64,000 nt of DNA from Glycine soja (GCF_004193775.1 NC_041003.1:31238263-31302262), one strand, 5' to 3'. Positions 1 through 12,281 are shown, counted from the stretch's first letter. Numbers and translations are program-made. The notes: generated from the letters alone by a model not told the origin.

Positions 1-243
1 CTTCATGCTTTACATGCCTCATGACACCTAAGCATACTTAGTGGAGAATCTTGGACTTGATCTTGGATTAGTGGGCTGAACCATAGCTAATCTTGGACTT
101 GACTCATTTTCTTCACATGGAGCCAAAATTTCACTAATTATGATTAGTGAATTTTAGCTATGGTTCAACCCACTAATCCAAGATCAAGTCTAAGATTCTC
201 CATTAAGTGTACTTAGGTGTCATGAGGCATGTAAAGCATGAAG
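1..243. repeat. Inverted repeat, about 90-bp arms
   Basis: Positions 1-90 reappear as the reverse complement at 154-243 with about five mismatches, separated by about 63 bp. The arms would form a long, nearly perfect stem. The left arm starts at base 1, so the palindrome may extend outside the window. No ORF is involved. It lies at the edge of what looks like LTR-retrotransposon-derived repeat DNA; the repeat family could not be named. Confidence 0.85.
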
Positions 244-840
244 GACATGCACAAAGTGTGACTATGGGGTGTACCAAGCAAATGCTCACCTTCCCCTCTA
301 AAATTTAATTGGATTGAGCTTTTCCCAATTCAATTAAATTTATTTTTCAACACACACATCAAATATTCACTTAATGCATGTGAAATTACAAAACTAGCCC
401 TAACACAAAAACTAGTCTAGGTGCCTTAAAATACAAGGGCTGAAAAATCCTACATTTCTAGGGTACCCTACCTACATTATGGAGCCCTAAATACAAGACC
501 CAAAAATAATGAAATCCTAATCTAATATGTACAAAGATAAGTGGGCTCATACTTAGCCCATGGGCCCAAAATCTACCCTAAGGCTCATGAGAACCCTAGG
601 GCCTTCTCTTGCATCTTTGCCCCAATCTTCTTGGAGTCTTCTATCCAATGCCCTTGGGGGGTAGTATTGCATCATTACTACTTCTTGGGAAACCTTTGGT
701 GAAGATCCTAGCAACAACTTTGCTCCTAATTGACAACACTGTCTCAACGTGTTAGAAAAAGGAAAGGAAGTGGGGAAGAGTTTAACAGCAGGAAACTAGG
801 GCTAACTCGGGATTTATAGCAGCGGAGCAGCAAAAACAAA
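244..840. repeat. Unassigned dispersed-repeat DNA, possibly an LTR fragment
   Basis: No gene is supported. The sequence (for example the TTTAATTGGATTGAGC and GTGGGCTCATACTTAGCCCATGGGCC stretches) resembles non-coding LTR or untranslated repeat DNA seen many times in soybean, but no LTR border, PBS or PPT could be fixed here. A short minus-strand ORF at 553-747 has no recognisable domain. Confidence 0.3.
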
Positions 841-1560
841 GGGAAAAGAAAGGCATTGGGAGTGCTTGCTTTGGTCACATTTGGTCACGAAGGTGAATCT
901 CTTTCTCACTTACTCCATATCCTTGCTTGTCGAAAAAGGAAGAATAACAAATTTAGTGATGTAAAGGCATTCGGAAACTATTCACATAAGAGGATATCTC
1001 CTTAATAAATGTAGCAAGGACCTACTTATAGCCCTATACAAACCTTATAAAAGCGCCAACAGGTAGTGAGACTTTCTATCTATTTTCACCCTCGACTTTG
1101 GTTCAATACCTCGAGTCAACTGTGCCTTTGAAGTCGAGTCGAAGTAAAAAGAAAAAGGTATAGGCATCTAAAGAAAAGTAATTCTTAATGTGATTGATGG
1201 CTTTGGAAAGAAGGTAAGGCATGGTCCGGTTGGAGCTGTGAAAACTGAGTATGATATAGAAACCTACTTCTTTTTTCTTATCACTTAGCATAAGACTTGA
1301 AAGAAGAATAAGAGTTAATAGGCAGAGGAGGGGTAGTGATGAAAGTGAGTGAAGTTTAGCCTATAGGGGACAAATGGATAACTATAATATATTGAAAGAC
1401 CGAGCCTTAGCATGCAAAGAAGAAGGGGTAAGCGATTTCATCACAAGAAAGCTCTATGCTAGGCTTTCCTAGAATCGCTTTGAGGCAAATAAGGAAGCAG
1501 AAGAATAGGGAATTGGCTTATTGAAGCAATTCTTATTTAAGAGCATATACGACCACACTG
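841..1560. other. Non-coding stretch of unknown origin, organelle-like texture
   Basis: No ORF of substance. The purine-rich texture with many GAAAG/AAGAAG runs and somewhat higher GC than its flanks recalls intergenic plant mitochondrial DNA, so a nuclear insertion of mitochondrial DNA is possible. No mitochondrial gene is recognisable; this is a weak impression only. Confidence 0.2.
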
Positions 1561-4500
1561 TCATCAAGAGATACAAGACCTATAGCCCTTACTCATGGAT
1601 TGTAGCCAACTCCACATCTTGCAAGCAAAATCACAATTAAAAAAGATGTGAGGTGTAGTTTCCCCATGTGGTCCACAAAGAGAACAAACAAAAATGATCA
1701 TGCAGCCTCTTTTTTTTTAAATTATCATTCGAGGGTATTCTGTTATGAAAAAATCTCCCCACAAGGAAGGACTTGTTGGGGGGTATCACTTTGGACCAAA
1801 TCATCTTGGACCAAAGATGCATTGGACTAAAGCACCGAATGAAGTTTATAACATCTTTAAAAGAAAGGATGTCGTTTGTAGTAGGGCGCCAAACAACTTT
1901 ATCATTCACATAAGAATTGGCCACAGTTATGTTGTTAACAACTTCCATAAAAGAGGGAATTTTAGTGAGAAGGATGTCTAGAATTTTCCAAGAGCTTAAG
2001 AGTCCAAAGCCTTTAACTGATGCAGGTAAATGCTGGCTAGTTGATAGAGGAAGGCCTAAAATCTCTGCTATAGGCTTTTCATATCACCATGAGTGGTTCC
2101 AAAATTTTTTTGTTGATCTAGACCTGATTATCCAACTAGTGTTATGGGTTATAGAGCTCGGCTTGTCTTTAATAGCAAGCCAGATAGAGGACTTACGATA
2201 GAAAGAGAAGGGACTATTGTTCTTTAGGAACTTTGCTCTGAGGAAATTAGCCCATTGATGATCAGAGTAAGCGAATTCATGACTGAGCTTAAAGGTCACA
2301 ACTACATTGATGGTTGCCAGAGATCTAATCCCAAGCCCCCTCCCCCTCATGGATTGGAGAGCAAACACTTTTCCAACTAACAGTGTAGATTTTCCTTTGA
2401 TCGGGGTCCCCCGCCCAAATAAAGTTTCAAATGAAATGCTCCAGCTCTTTGATCAATTTGCAAGGCCATTGATTAACATGGAAAAATATAGTAGCATTTC
2501 ATTGATGAGTTGGAATCTACCCATTAAAGAGAGCAAGGATCATTTCCAAGAGAGAAGTTTCCACTTGACTTTGTCAAAAATAGGCTTAAGGTGAATGTTC
2601 TTTGGCTTGCCCAAGAAAATTGGAATGCCAAGGTAAATAAATGGGAGACAACCAAATTTGAAACCCAATTGATCCTTGATTTCTACCATTTTGTGAGGAG
2701 GAATAGAGCCTGGGAAGAAAAAACATTTCTTTGGGTTGATAAATTGCTCAAAAGCCAAGTCACATGAATGAAAAAGGGACATCATATTTTCCAATTTTCT
2801 TTTAGTAGCCTTGCAAAACAGTAAAATGTCATTAGCATATAAAATATGAGATGGAGTTTTAAACTGCCTTGGGCTGCACATAGGGATGAGATTGTTGGAG
2901 TGGACCATATTAAAGATATCACGACTGAGCACCTCTTTGACCAAACAAAACAGTAAGGGAGAGAGTGGGTCGCCTTAGCAAATCCCTCTCTTGCAATAAA
3001 GATATCCATGAAGCCATCCATTAATGGAAAATGAATGTTTTGTCGAATTCACAATAGTCTTTATCCAACCACAAAATAATGGACTAAAGCCGAAATCCAA
3101 TAGAACATTGATAAGGAACGACCATTTTAGAGTATCAAAAGCCTTTTTGACATTGAATTTAAGGCTATATTACCACCAAGATATTTTCAATTTAACATGT
3201 TGAAAGCCTTGGAAGTGACACAAATATAGTTATCAATGGATCTATCCTTGACGAAACCCCTTTGCTCCAAAGAGATGAGGTTAGGAGCAATTGAAGCAAG
3301 TTTATCCACAATGACCTTAGATATACTTTTGAATTGGAAGCTTGCCATCGTGATAGGCTAAAAGTTCTCAATTTTGTCAATAGAAGAAAATGTGGGAATT
3401 AGGGCGACTACATTGGAGTTGAGGCCCAACAAAATCTAATCCTAGTGAAAGAATTCAAACATCGAGTTAAAGATATCGACTGCTATGATCTTCCAATATT
3501 TTTGGTAGAAAGGACCACCAAAGCCATCAGGACCTAGCGCCTTTGTGCTACTCATAGAGAAAACATCACATTTTCCCAGTTCAAGAGAAGGCGGTGAGGT
3601 GAGGGAAACATTTTCCTCAGAGCCAAACAAGTTATGGGATGATTCTAGTGATTAGATCACTTGAGGGGAAATTAATGTCCAAGGCAAAGAAATTTTAGTA
3701 AAAGTCCATCAAAGGGTCCTAGTTTTGCTACTGGGAGTGAAGCCACAAAATCACCATTATTAATAAACTTAATATGGTTTAGAGCATGATGTTGTTTCGT
3801 CGCTCTGTGGAAGATAGTCATGTTTATATCCCTTTGGGTGAGCCATTTTACACATGACTTCTCTCTCTAATAAGATTCCTCAAACGCAAGAGCTTGATGC
3901 CACTCAACCAGAGCTTTAGACTTTAACTTGCCAAGGTTAGTAGAAAAGCCTTGTTGCTAGATACGATTTTGGATTTCCTCGACTTTTTGAAGTGCTAAAG
4001 AGGAGTGTAGATGGACTTTCCCAAGGGCAATGTCATTCCAACTGTTAAGGGCTAACTTGACATTCTTCAGCCTTTTCTTAAGGATTTGCATGAGGAAAAC
4101 TTGGATTGGTTGCTTCCAAACATTAGAAATTAACCTCTCACAATCTGTGGGTGCTTTGACCACATGGACATGAACCTGAAGTTAGACTTAAAGGGAACAA
4201 TTTCCTTGTTGAGGATTAGGAGCAAGGGTAATGATCAAACCTTAATTTGGCAAGCGTAGAATAGGATATCGTGTCCCAAGTGTTAAAGCAAGCTTGATTG
4301 CAAGTTGCTTTGTCTATATGCATGTTAATTCTTCTAGATCCCATCCTACCATTACACCAAGTGAGACTAGATCCCCTTGAACAGAGGTGGGTGAGATCAT
4401 TCTAGACAGACCAATTGGAAAAATCTTCACAAGATTGCTTGAGGGGAAGGTAGCCACCAATTTTTTCATGTGCCCCTAAAACCGCATTGAAATCACCAAT

Positions 4501-4905
4501 GTAAACCCAAGGTCCAAGGAAGTTGATCAGCATAGAAGAGAGCTCATGCCATAAATTTGTTCTTTTAATGTTGGAGGTGGAACCATAAATAGTAGCTACA
4601 TAACATGAAATGTTGTTAATAGAAACTACAAAAGAAATGCTTTGATCAGAGATAGCTAACATAGAAAAGGAAGAAAAAAGAAAAAGTGTGCAAAAATACC
4701 AAAGATTCGGAATATCATATGCTTATTGTTGAACTCCGTGTTGATTAGGCCAAGTTGTTTCTAGTATCCAACAGGGATTTTGTCCAAAGTAGTCCATGGC
4801 TCTTCCAAAAAGAGCAAATCAAGCTTGTTAGAAAGATAAAGGTGTTTAAGGACTAGCCTAGTCTCCGAGTTAGCTAATCCCCTCATATTCCAGAAAAGGA
4901 TTTTC
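1560..4905 (-). pseudogene. LINE ORF2: endonuclease-reverse transcriptase pseudogene
   Basis: The N-terminal apurinic-endonuclease part starts near 4905 (N-MRGLANSETRLVLKHLYLS type start) and shows GDFNAVL at about 4490. The RT block shows ALGPDGFGGPFYQKYW (about 3535-3480) and the catalytic motif as YANDILLFC, where the family has YADD: the first catalytic Asp is Asn (codon 2831-2833). Downstream are LGIPIFLGKP (thumb side) and a zf-RVT region with RIPSNDNLKKK. Several in-frame stops and frame changes separate these pieces, so no active product is expected. This is the standard plant L1 order; the function is established for the family, inactivity is seen in the sequence. Confidence 0.85.
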
Positions 4906-5819
4906 ATGATGCTTTCGACCCATTGGAGCCCCTAGCATAGGTGTTGTGGATCCTGAAGTCTTCTAAGGACTTTTGTCTCTACTTAAGGTTTTTCCTTTGA
5001 AATTTGGATAGCACAACCTCAAAGTCGGGGTCGTTAGGAGATACACCCTCATGCGTATTGGGAACCTCTTTATTCGAGCCCTCATCAGCCATATTAGCCC
5101 AAAACCTTGACACAATTTGGATGGCATTCACTACCTTGTCAGGGATCAATGGCACCATGGAAGCATTGTTGCTACCAATTACTAGAGAGCCTATCAAAGA
5201 CCTTGAATTGGAGACATGGGACACTATAGGTTAAGTAGAGGTGGTTGGTCATTGTGAAGGGGATCCAACATTTTGGGAAGGTTCCTTAATGGAGTTACGG
5301 GGTTTCTAATTAGAGGAGGGGGTATGATTGACCATATTAGAGGAACCTAACACCCAAGTTAACATCAGTAGCGACTGAAGGGGTTTGAACATCTAGTATC
5401 CTCTTATCCCTTAGCAGGGGAGGATTCTAGTCTCCAGATTTAGGACCCCCATCAAAAATTTTCCCTAGTTTGGCTTTGTAGTTAGTCAGTAAGTGTCCAA
5501 TCGTTTCGCAGTCTCTGCAGAAGTTTGGGAGTTTTTCATATGTGATGTCCACGAAAAAATGAAACTCTCTCTTTCTATAAGGATTTTGTCCCTCAACTCC
5601 TGCCCCAAATCAACGTCAACCAACATAGGAACATAGTGGCCAAAAGTGCAATTTTTATCGCATCACTAAGGAGAAGAAGGATCTTGACACCTCTTGCAAT
5701 GGAAAAAAAGATATTTGGCTACCAATACTCTTGCGAGAGGTCAACAATTCAAATCCAACATTCGGTGTTGGAGAGATAGACTGTGTGTGGGTTGAAATTT
5801 GAAGACCATGAGTATAGCC
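1560..5819 (-). mobile_element. LINE (L1-type) retrotransposon, 3' portion, decayed
   Basis: Read on the minus strand this holds, from high to low coordinates: the end of ORF1 with a zinc knuckle (about 5540-5460), an endonuclease domain (about 4900-4400, motif GDFNAVL), reverse transcriptase (about 3630-2540) and a zf-RVT-like C-terminal domain (about 1950-1560). All frames are broken by stops and frameshifts. The 5' end of the same LINE resumes at 15723 after the nested block 5823-15719. No poly(A) tail (poly-T on the plus strand) is seen near 1560, so the 3' end seems lost. Confidence 0.85.
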
Positions 5820-5822
5820 TTA
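4979..5822 (-). pseudogene. LINE ORF1, 3' half with a CCHC-like zinc knuckle
   Basis: Minus-strand fragments continue the DUF4283-type nucleic-acid-binding ORF1 that starts at about 16165. The knuckle reads FCRDCETIGHLLTNYK near 5530-5480, in which the last Cys of the CX2CX4HX4C pattern is Tyr. Interrupted at 5820-5822 by the nested block, exactly at a duplicated TTA. Stops and frameshifts are present. Confidence 0.75.
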
Positions 5823-6103
5823 TAGTGTGTTTGGATGGAGCAATTCAGCAGGGGAATTCAATTTTTTCAAGGAATTTAAAAGGATTCATGATAAAATAGC
5901 TTGTTTGGATAGAATATTTGAAAGGAGATTTAATTTTTGGTATTTTTATGAATCATTTTGATTAACTAAAATAGTGGGATTTCAAATTCTCTCAAAAAAT
6001 ATAGAATTTGAAATTCTTTTTTCGGAAATGCTCACTCTAACTCACGTTCTTGCTTGCGACTCTTTCTTGCTCAACACTCGTAACTACCACTACTAGAAAA
6101 TAA

Positions 6104-6425
6104 GGTTTCAACATCGGTTATTAATCGATGTTGAAAGTAGTATTGTTCACATTGGTTTTTCAAAACCGATGTTAACTAATAAATACAACATCGATTATTT
6201 AAATAGCCGATGTTATATGATAAGAATTATGAAGAAAAAAAAGTTATAAATCTATAAATCAACATCAGTTTTTAAAAAAACCGATGTTCTAAGTCACATT
6301 TAACATCGGTTTTTTAAAAACCGATGTTAAAAAATGTTGAGGTAAGTGAAATTTAACATCAATTTTTAAAAAACTGATGTTGTAAGTGACATTTCACATC
6401 GGTTTCTTTAAAAATCGATGTTTTT
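6104..6425. repeat. CACTA subterminal repeats (AACATCGGTT family), left side
   Basis: Repeated hairpin-forming pairs of AACATCGGTT...AACCGATGTT with T/A-rich centres. In CACTA elements such clusters near both ends are the usual transposase-binding sites; here that role is inferred from position and repetition. Confidence 0.8.
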
Positions 6426-6703
6426 TTAGAACTTTTTTTTAACATGATTTTTGTTTTTTCAATAAACCGAAAAATAACCTGCAAATTTTAAAATCAGACC
6501 ACACAATATATAATTTTCATTCTGTTTTGAAACAGTTTTTACCAGAAAATTCAATGAGAAATTTACTAATTACTATGAATTTAAAGCATATTTAATGTTG
6601 AGACATGAATTGTAAATTAAGTAAGTAAATATAAACTACAATTACAAAATTGTCTAAACATCCTAAGTTTCATTTTTAACTTTCAAATAATATTTTGCCC
6701 ACT

Positions 6704-6895
6704 AGTTGCGAAGCGCCTTCAATCTTTCTGGTTCCAATGGTCTAGGATCAGTGAAATACTGCATGATATAATAAAACATAATTTAATAATATATTAGCAA
6801 TCATAATAATATGAAATTTGGTGAATTAAAAATTACCATTTCCTAATTATTCTGGAAATTTCCTAAGATTATAGTTAACATCTAGTGCATGACGT
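6704..6895 (-). pseudogene. Last two exons of CACTA ORF2 (Ulp1-like), remnant
   Basis: On the minus strand 6895-6842 reads as the exon piece ending ILGNFQNN-stop-E with a GGTAA donor, and 6762-6704 as YFTDPRPLEPERLKALRN after an intron acceptor (ATGCAG). These match the last exons of ORF2 in the large CACTA (31770-31830 and 31911-31980). The piece is joined directly to sequence that in the large element precedes TNP2, which defines the internal deletion junction near 6900. Confidence 0.8.
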
Positions 6896-6899
6896 AATA

Positions 6900-8640
6900 C
6901 ACACACTCATTCAATGCATGAAATCTCACTTTTCATTTTAAGGTATGGCCCTATCCCATTCAGGAAGACACTTTTTATGGTAGATTCATGCGTCAAGGTT
7001 TATCTTATTTTGTTAAATTTGATGAAATTTCAGCAGCATTTCGCATTGGTCTCCAAGTACACGACATGAAATCAATAACATTAATTCGCTGATAATCAAG
7101 TATGCACTCAGAGAATAACTAAAAATGCATTGTACCAAAATTTCATCAAATTAAACAAAATAATGTTAACCTTAAAGCATGAATCTACCATAAAAATATG
7201 AGTCTCCCCAAACTGTCCAAACGGACAATTCAAGATTCAATACAATGATTAATGCAAACTGTCCGCAAGAATCATTGTATTGAATCTCAAACGAGAATCT
7301 ATGTTCACTCTTTATGAATAAAACTTTTATCTAATTAAAGAAAAATACATTAATGCCATAAATCAACATACAAAAACAATCGTAACAAAATTAAGCATAA
7401 AAAATTTATGAAAAAGTTTGGTACCTGTGGTGATGACTTGAACAACGTGCAGTAGCAAATATCGTGATCATAATGTAAAAACCTCACTGCAAAATTGCTT
7501 ATAACTATGCATATATTTTATATTAAGAAAAAATAAAATTACTCCAAAAAGTCATAAGCTAGCTAGATTCGTTTTTGAGTAGAAACCATAGAAATGGCAA
7601 AGCGAAACAACTAATTACAATCATATCACAATTCTAGCTCTCGTATCATTGCAACATAATGCATAATATGTCATACATACTAAGCATAACATTAAGCACA
7701 GTGGCATGAAATAGGATTGGTGTGGCAAAACACTAAACACTAAGCATTTTTAAATATACCACTTTTTTTGCTCTAAATAATTTAGACAGCATTTTCTTCG
7801 TGTTATGCAATTTCTAGTATAAAATTCAATAGGTGATACATGAAATTGGATTTCATCTTATTTTTAATCCCCAAATGACTTAAAGTTAAATAATTTTTTT
7901 TATAAAATCGTATACATATTGTTTTATTTAGAGCCAAAATAACAAATAAAGTGCATAATAGTCTACCAAAAAACAAATAAGAAATTATTAATGAATTAAA
8001 GTACATAAATAAGATTAATTGTATACATCGTATTTTTTAGTCAGGAAGAATGCTAGCTAGCTATTGTTCCGTTGAATTGTAGATTAATGTCTATGATTAA
8101 TGTTTTTTTTTTCATTTGCAGTGATGCAATATTGAAATCCGTGCACAACCTTTTTCAAAAATCACACTAGTAATTCTCAAATCATCCAAACATGCTCGTT
8201 ACTCAATTTTTAAAGTGAAGATTTCCACTAGGAAAAAAATAGAGTATCAGTAATTTAATGAAGCAATAAGCTAAAAACATCCGCTCCGAAGAATCAGGAA
8301 ACAAATGTATACAATTAAAAACATCCGCTTTGAAGCAATAAGCTAAAACAAATAAAGTATCAAGAAAATTGGAAACTAATCGTGCGCAAACAACAATTTG
8401 AAGAATTAAAAAAGACAACAGTGTTGAACACTCACTTGATTTGAAGGAATGGATAAACGATGGAGCGAATGAGCAGTGCAGTGTCGATTGGAGATTTAGG
8501 GTTCAGATTTGGGGATTTTTTGGGAACAAATGTCTCGTGCGTTTTTTTGGAAGCGGTTAAAAATTGAACTGGAATTTGATAAGAAGAGGCAACGCAATAA
8601 ACCAAACGGTGTGGATTAGATTAATAAGAAAAAGAAGGGG
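6900..8640 (-). other. CACTA 5' leader / promoter-proximal region, non-coding
   Basis: The part 6900-7290 corresponds in reverse to 23510-23915 upstream of TNP2 in the large element (shared blocks include the AAACTGTCC...GGACAGTTT inverted segment and CCTATCCCATT near the start). The remainder to 8640 is AT-rich with only short ORFs lacking known domains. No gene is supported. Confidence 0.6.
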
Positions 8641-9709
8641 CAGCATTTTGCTTAATAACAAGCCCGCCACGGAAGCTCCGCGGGAGACTAGATTACAGTA
8701 AGTAAAAATTTGAAACTAAACAATAATAAACCCTTAATTTCAGTCATGCCATAATTATAACTCATAAGTAATCCCCAATTACTTTAATATAAAAAGTCTT
8801 ATCAATTTTAAATATTAAGTAAAAATATTATAATTTATTAGATGTATTTATAAGACTTTTAGGATAGTTTGAAAAAAAATATATTAAAAAAATACTGATT
8901 TAACAAGTTTCCCTTTTTTTAAACAAATCGAATACTTCATAAACTTGTGCACTTTAATATAATTTATCTTTTTTATTGCATTTCTTAAGTAAAAAAATAT
9001 TGTTTTAATTTTAATTTTTTTTTATTTTTCCCGTAAGTGACCTTATATTGTAGGTAATTTAATATTCCATGGGTGATCCACTTTCTGGATACTTCACATT
9101 CACGGTAGCCATATTAATATCATTGTGCAGGGGCCATGATAGTGTAATTAAGTTATATAAATGCATTAGTTAGTCAAGATACGAGTTGAATTTGACTGAT
9201 TCGTTTGAATTTGTTTTTTTGTTTCGGGTATTGAATTTTTATTTTTAAATTTGGAAATTCAATGATTTAGCATGTTGATGTAATATATATTTTTAATTAT
9301 TATTTTATACTTTTTGTAATTATCTATTTTCAATTTCATTTTTTAAAATTAAAGAAATACTAGAAAAAATATGTTTTGGATCTCTAAAAAATTTGAAAGA
9401 TATTAATTTCATTATCTTAAATGTTTTTTATTAATTCAATATCAAGTAAAAATAATAAATATTTTTGCTAATTCTCAATAATAATCTCTTTTGATAATAT
9501 GAGATGACTAATATAAATGTATAATTTAATTATAAATAAATTAAACATTTTATATTGGTTATATTCTTAAAAATGAATTAAAGAATATATAAATACTTTT
9601 GTGCAAATAATTAGTTTTTTAAAAAAACTAATTCTTAAAAAATTAATTAATAACTCAATATATGATTTTTAAAAAAATATATAAATAATTAAAGAAAAAG
9701 AGTTTATAT
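8641..9709. other. AT-rich interior of the small CACTA, no gene
   Basis: Very AT-rich, without an ORF of note and without internal repeats apart from poly(A)/poly(T) runs. It leads into the right subterminal cluster at 9710-9780. Confidence 0.6.
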
Positions 9710-9815
9710 TAACATCGGTTATTTGAAAATCGATGTTGTTAAACACTTACAACATCGCTTTTCAAATAACCGATGTTAATAGGACGTTGTTAAAACTCAT
9801 TTTTTAGTAGTGTAC

Positions 9816-10139
9816 GGGTGATCAAAGTTTTTATGGCCGACATTGACATAAGTTGTTTTTCACTGACGTTGGCTGAGGTTTTTTCGGTCATAATTATTTT
9901 GTATGATGTCAAACAAAGCTATTTTTTGTCGATACCGGCCAAGATTTTTCTAAATGATGTTGATTAGGGTTATTTTCTCACTAACGTCAATCATGGGAAT
10001 TTTTTGCTGACGCCGGCCAAGGATTTTTTTGTCGTTGTCATGCAGGTTTTTTCAGTTGATGTTGACCAATGATTGTTTTTGCCGACGTTGACTAGATTTT
10101 TTTTACTAACATCGGTCATGGCTAACTTTTGAATAAACA
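9816..10139 (+). repeat. Degenerate GCCGACGTTGGC minisatellite, block 1
   Basis: Irregular units of about 30 bp: a T-rich run followed by a GCCGACGTTGGC-like palindromic core and an A/G-rich tail. Divergence between units is high. It belongs to the container element 5823-15719 and continues at 13373 after the LTR element. Confidence 0.8.
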
Positions 10140-10144
10140 CTTGT

Positions 10145-11161
10145 TGTTGGACAAGTGGCCTCAATAACTTAAGAGGGGAGGGGTGAATTAAGTTTCAAAA
10201 TTCTCACTAACAAACTTTTAACTTCCTTTTTAAAAATGAGCTTAGAATGCAGAAGAAGAACAAGAAGTAATCAATTTAACAATGTTCTTTGAAACGTGCA
10301 AGGAAAAATTGATTGCAATAAAATAAATAAGATAAGGGAAGAGAGAAATGCAAACTTGATTTATACTAGTTTGGCCACTTCCCATGCCTAAGTCCAGTCC
10401 TTAAGCAACCCACTTGAGATTTTCCACTATCTTTGTAAAAATCATTTTTACAACTTCTGAACACCCAAGGAATCTCTTTCCCTTGTGTTTAGGAAACTCA
10501 TAAATCAAGAGACAACCAATCTCTTGATTACAATTGACTTTCTGAAAAGAACAGAAAGATTTCTCTCTTTTAAAGTGGATAATACAATTTGAAGTTCCTG
10601 GATGAACTCTCAATAGATTTGCAAGTGTTTGCCCAAGAGTTGTTGAGAGAGCATTTGACAATGAAGTTCTCTTGGAATATCTCTCTCTTGCTTTTTGAAA
10701 TCAGACATGTATAGGCCCTTCATGCCTTTTTCAAAATGGTTTGAAGAAATGTGTCTTTTCAAAAAGCTTTTTTTGAATTTTTTTTACTGGTAATCGATTA
10801 CAAACATCTAGTAATCGATTACAGATTCAAAATTCAAATTCAAAACCCTTTTTAACAGCTATTTTTCAAAATTGTCTTCTGGTAATCGATTACACTGTTT
10901 GGTAATCGATTATTAGAGCCTTGAATGTCTTAAAAACACTTTGTTTTGAGGTAAGGCTTGATCTTGAGTTAATCTTGAAGCAAGGCTTTGTTTGTTGAAG
11001 CAACCTTGTATTAATCTTGAAGCAATGCTTGTTTGTTGAAACAACCTTGTCTTAATCTTGAAGCAATGTTTAACCTCTGAATGTTTGTTGAAGTGAACTT
11101 GAAAGCAACCTTGTTTGATTATTTTTTTACATCATCAAAATCATGTATTCGTACATTCACA
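10145..11161 (-). repeat. LTR (3' LTR of the minus-strand element)
   Basis: TG...CA bounded, 1,017 bp, homologous to 12282-13367 but about 70 bp shorter. Carries four copies or near-copies of the palindrome GTAATCGATTAC (about 10790, 10811, 10882, 10902). Confidence 0.9.
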
Positions 11162-11174
11162 ATCTCCCCCTTTT
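11162..11174 (-). other. Polypurine tract
   Basis: Minus strand AAAAGGGGGAGAT, directly adjacent to the LTR start TGTGAATG. It fixes the element's orientation. Confidence 0.85.
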
Positions 11175-11639
11175 GATGATGACAATCATTATCAAGTGAA
11201 TTCTTCTCAGCATCATCAAAACCTGCATTATTCACATTCTCTCCCTTTTTTATGATGACAATCATCTATAGGTTAGGAGTAAAAACAAAAGAATATCTAT
11301 TTGTATAGTTTACTCCCCTTGATTTTGCAATGATTGCTTATATGAAATAGTTAAAGATTTCATATATAAAAAAAATTGTCTCATAAAAAAAATAGATAAG
11401 TCCCCTTACTATCTTATCTTTTATCTTTCTATCTCCCTTTGTCAACATCAAAAACAAATCATGAGCAGAGAGGAGAATATCATTAAGCAATTTATCATGA
11501 ATTAAAAGAGTAGAGCAAGCCATACCGTTCAAAGTACCATTTCTTGGCCCAAAAGAAAATGTTACCGCTTGTTTGAATGTATGAGAATCAAATGATATTA
11601 AAAGGCCTTAAAACTAACTATTTTGTACTCACAAAAATA

Positions 11640-12110
11640 CATATTCAGTATAAATAATCAAAATATATAATAATAAAAAACAATCATCAAAAGTAATCAA
11701 TAACCAACATAAATCTCAAAGACAATCATCAAGGACAATCAAAACTCAATCAAAAACAATCATCAAGAGCAATCATCAAAGACAATCAACATAACTCTCA
11801 AACACAATCATCAAAGACAATAAAAAACTCTCAAACACAATCATCAAAGACAATCAAAAACTCAATCAAAAACAATCATCAAAAGTAATCAATAATCAAC
11901 ATAACTCTCAAAGACAATCATCAAGGACAATCAAAACTCAATCAAAAACAATCATCAAAAGTAATCAATAATCAACATAACTCTCAAAGACAATCATCAA
12001 GGAAAATCAAAACTCAATCAAAAACAAAGACAATCAACATAACTCTCAAACACAATCATCAAAGACAATCAAAACTCAAGCAGACAACAAGCATCAAAAC
12101 TCAATCAAAA
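11640..12110. repeat. AATCATCAAAGACAATCA tandem-like repeats
   Basis: The internal region of the LTR element is largely a mosaic of CAATCATCAAAGACAATC, ACTCAATCAAAAA and ATAACTCTCAAA units in varying order. No coding frame survives. Confidence 0.8.
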
Positions 12111-12268
12111 GTTAACAATCATAAGCAAAAATAATAAAAAATAGACAAACATTAAAATCCTTGCCATTGAAAACAAAAGGCCTATTAATAGAATTTCTCT
12201 TAGGAAATGGAAAGTTAGATGGGGCCATAATTATTCTTGGAGTTTTTAAACTTTAGACAACAATCCTA

Positions 12269-12279
12269 CTCTGATACCA
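12269..12279 (-). other. Primer-binding site (initiator tRNA-Met type)
   Basis: Minus strand TGGTATCAGAG, the usual match to the 3' end of plant initiator methionine tRNA, 2 bp from the end of the LTR. Confidence 0.88.
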
Positions 12280-12281
12280 CT

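Larger units (their letters stand above)
6088..9812 (-). mobile_element. Non-autonomous CACTA transposon, internal-deletion derivative
   Basis: Begins CACTACTAGAAAAT and ends with the complement of CACTACTAAAAAAT; flanked by a 3-bp duplication TAC (6085-6087, 9813-9815). Subterminal AACATCGGTT / AACCGATGTT motifs occur at 6104-6425 and 9710-9780. It shares its termini, a promoter-proximal block and the last exons of ORF2 with the large CACTA at 17823-32904, but in reverse orientation and with the TNP2 gene and most of ORF2 removed. It could move only if a related transposase acted in trans. Confidence 0.92.
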
